Positions 62,435 to 64,000 of a DNA stretch of 64,000 nucleotides are shown piece by piece; position 1 is the first letter of the stretch; each line of letters opens with the position of its first letter. A program made the position numbers and the translations under genes. Where the stretch lies: contig CAZOHG010000007.1 of NCBI GenBank assembly GCA_964579725.1, positions 22,057 to 86,056 on the forward strand, in the 5' to 3' direction. This DNA is from CAZOHG01 sp964579725 (GTDB lineage: Bacteria > Zhuqueibacterota > JdFR-76 > BMS3Abin05). Under the pieces are notes generated by a model. It was given only the letters and a program-made list of their open reading frames with translations, had not been told where the DNA came from and searched no databases.

Positions 62435-63505
62435 TTAGAACGACAAAATAAAGGTGAATTGATTGACGTCATTCAAATATTGGTAAGCATTGTACGAGTA
62501 GTCAAACGTGGCTTTCAAGCCTCCCAAGCTAAAATTTAGACCCATGCCCGCTGTAAACCCATTGTCGGTGTGCGTACGGGTTGTCCAATTGTTTTGACCT
62601 TTTCTTTCAATGGGCAACCAATTCACGGGCTTTTCGGGCAGATAGGAATACCCTGCTCGCAGCGCAAAGAGTTTGTTCCACATGTACTCGAATCCAAAAT
62701 TACCCTGTTCAAAATTATCGTTCCAATGGACGCCGTCCACTTCCACTGTCATTTTCCCCAATTGGGAATCCATTAAATCGTAGGCAGCACCCATCCGGAA
62801 AGTAATAGGCAGCGGGTAAGAAGAAGCCTGCATTTCGTACGTAGTTCGGATTTTTTCATTGCCATATCGCGAGATCTTTTCATAAAGATGACCGCCATGA
62901 AACATCATACTGGGGCCAAAGTTTTGGATAACCATAGCAAATCGCAGGCTCCGAAATCCGGTGTGGTACAAGGTTCCTACATCCACGGCAAATCCATTGG
63001 CGGTCATATCCCAGATGGCTTCGCGAATGTACTTGAAGGTCACGCCCAGTTGAAGACGGTCCGTCATATTGCGGGCGTACGTCAATCCAGCTGCCATGCT
63101 GTAGGCCGAAAAGTGGAAATCGTTGGTGCCTTCCGGGTCATCCACGGTGGTCACCAGCATGCGCCCCATGCCCAGATAGGTAGCACTGATTCCCACGGCA
63201 CCTTGAGAGCCCATGGGTGCCACAAACCCCACGAAGTTATTGGACACATCCACAAACCAATCGGTGTAGGACATAATGAGTGAGCTGGCCCCGAACCGAG
63301 AAATAGCGGCCGGATTCCAGTACAAGGCGGAAGCATCCGAGGCATTGGCCACAAAAGCCCCTCCCAGACTGGCCGCGCGCGCGCCCACTCCGATTTTGAG
63401 GAATTGCGCTCCCGACGTCCCCACTTTGGAAAATTGCGCTTGAACGCCGGAGGCAGTCCACCCCAAGAATAGCAAAATGAGCAGGAGTGTTACACTCTTT
63501 TTCAT
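62435..63505 (-). CDS. PorV/PorQ-family outer-membrane protein
   Basis: 356 aa. Signal peptide ending near VQAQ, then VGTSGAQFLKIGVGARAASLGGAFVANASDASALYWNPAAISR, the opening motif of the PorV/PorQ (UPF0164) family, followed by regular amphipathic beta strands of a FadL-like barrel. PorV is a shuttle of the type IX secretion system, while PorQ relatives exist in non-secreting species. ATG 63505 has GGAGG about 8 nt upstream; a longer frame from 63544 lacks a signal. Follows a gene with a secretion-type C-terminus. Confidence 0.85.
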   Translation of the reverse strand: MKKSVTLLLILLFLGWTASGVQAQFSKVGTSGAQFLKIGVGARAASLGGAFVANASDASALYWNPAAISRFGASSLIMSYTDWFVDVSNNFVGFVAPMGSQGAVGISATYLGMGRMLVTTVDDPEGTNDFHFSAYSMAAGLTYARNMTDRLQLGVTFKYIREAIWDMTANGFAVDVGTLYHTGFRSLRFAMVIQNFGPSMMFHGGHLYEKISRYGNEKIRTTYEMQASSYPLPITFRMGAAYDLMDSQLGKMTVEVDGVHWNDNFEQGNFGFEYMWNKLFALRAGYSYLPEKPVNWLPIERKGQNNWTTRTHTDNGFTAGMGLNFSLGGLKATFDYSYNAYQYLNDVNQFTFILSF

Positions 63506-63559
63506 GGATAAAACCTCCTTTTCTATGCAATCGTTTTTAGACAAATTCTTTCAACGGGA

Positions 63560-64000
63560 TTATTTTACCACGGCAAACTTAATAATCTTTTGCCCGATAC
63601 CCGGCGCGTCGATGTGTGCCAAATACACGCCGCTGGCGATGTCCTGGTGGTTGTAGCTGGTCATATCCCATTTAATTTCACCCTCATCTTTGAGGTAGGC
63701 CATTTGGTCATACCCCTTTTTGAGTTCCTGCACAAAATCGCCTGCCATTGTGAAAATACGAATGGTACACACCCGCGGCAGATGGGTAAAATAAATCACA
63801 CCGTAATCGCTTGAAGGCATCCACACATTCGAAATAATGAAAGGATTGGGCACAACCTTAATTTTGTCCAATTCGGACAACTTGTTAACCGGTCCAACAG
63901 CCGTGGTTTTGATCAAAATTGTATCCGTTTCGTCAAATCCTTTCAGGGCGGTAATACGCCAGGTTTCGCCCTTTGTCCAGTGAGTGGAATCGTTGTCAAA
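63560..64000 (-). CDS. C-terminal part of a protein with a T9SS/FlgD-like sorting domain (runs off the window)
   Basis: Frame stays open to base 64000; 146 codons of the C-terminus are visible. The last 90 residues have KIKVVPNPF...VCTIRIFTMAGDFVQEL...KWDMTSYNHQDIASGVYLAHI...KIIKFAVVK, the type A C-terminal sorting / FlgD Ig-like pattern found on secreted or surface proteins of FCB bacteria. The start and main domain are outside the window. 54 bp before the PorV-like gene, so probably one operon. Confidence 0.8.
   Translation of the reverse strand, partial: FDNDSTHWTKGETWRITALKGFDETDTILIKTTAVGPVNKLSELDKIKVVPNPFIISNVWMPSSDYGVIYFTHLPRVCTIRIFTMAGDFVQELKKGYDQMAYLKDEGEIKWDMTSYNHQDIASGVYLAHIDAPGIGQKIIKFAVVK

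Noticed and set aside
1..64000. tRNA, rRNA, CRISPR array, transposase, integrase or phage genes
   Set aside because: None seen on either strand; repeats found are the pilin cassette and short dyads only.

Overview
The window looks like chromosomal DNA of a Gram-negative bacterium of the FCB superphylum (Bacteroidota, Calditrichota or KSB1-like). This is inferred from a PorV/PorQ-type outer-membrane protein beside a protein with a type IX-secretion/FlgD-like C-terminal domain, from type IV pilus genes and from a Wza/Wzc exopolysaccharide system. No rRNA, tRNA, CRISPR array or insertion sequence was recognised, so the placement is an inference. The genetic code is standard: TAA, TAG and TGA all end intact genes.

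Layout. (1) 1-6632, minus strand: housekeeping and metabolic genes (start of coaX, birA, PfkB kinase, M50 protease, SAM hydrolase, ROK kinase, MFS transporter, MscS channel). (2) 6780-21710: carbohydrate and energy genes. These are a GH5 lipoprotein interrupted by an in-frame TGA, butyrate kinase, a sugar ABC transporter whose binding protein is fused to a permease, a galactose block (sodium symporter, small membrane protein, galM, galK), and a plus-strand trio (pyruvate/PEP-binding protein, DUF5020-like barrel, flavin oxidoreductase). (3) 21800-38993, minus strand: a type IV pilus/type II-like block. It holds two successive sets of pilin and minor pilin genes that share a perfect 940-bp repeat, then PilC, a PilR-like activator, two PilB/GspE ATPases, response regulators, an HDOD protein, a histidine kinase, prepilin peptidase and a MerR-like regulator. 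(4) 39259-58880, minus strand: one exopolysaccharide operon of about 19.6 kb with mostly 4-bp overlaps. It carries five glycosyltransferases, two polysaccharide deacetylases, two CelD/FemAB-like acetyltransferases, a flippase, an O-antigen ligase, Wza, Wzc and a DUF4091 protein. Its first two genes are a receiver-PAS protein with Glu at the phospho-acceptor position and an NtrC-type AAA+ protein lacking the sigma-54 loop. (5) 59275-62163: a hybrid sensor kinase and an NtrC-type activator, probably a two-component system, just upstream of that operon. (6) 62371-64000: terminator, PorV-like protein and the C-terminal end of a probable secreted protein.

How it fits together. The window combines plant-type sugar use (GH5, galactose and oligosaccharide uptake) with two surface programmes, pili and exopolysaccharide, each next to its own sigma-54-type regulator. 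A good sigma-54 promoter precedes the second pilin gene, close to the PilR-like gene. The most unusual features are the homogenised minor-pilin cassette, the degenerate receiver/AAA+ pair heading the polysaccharide operon, and the fused binding-protein/permease.
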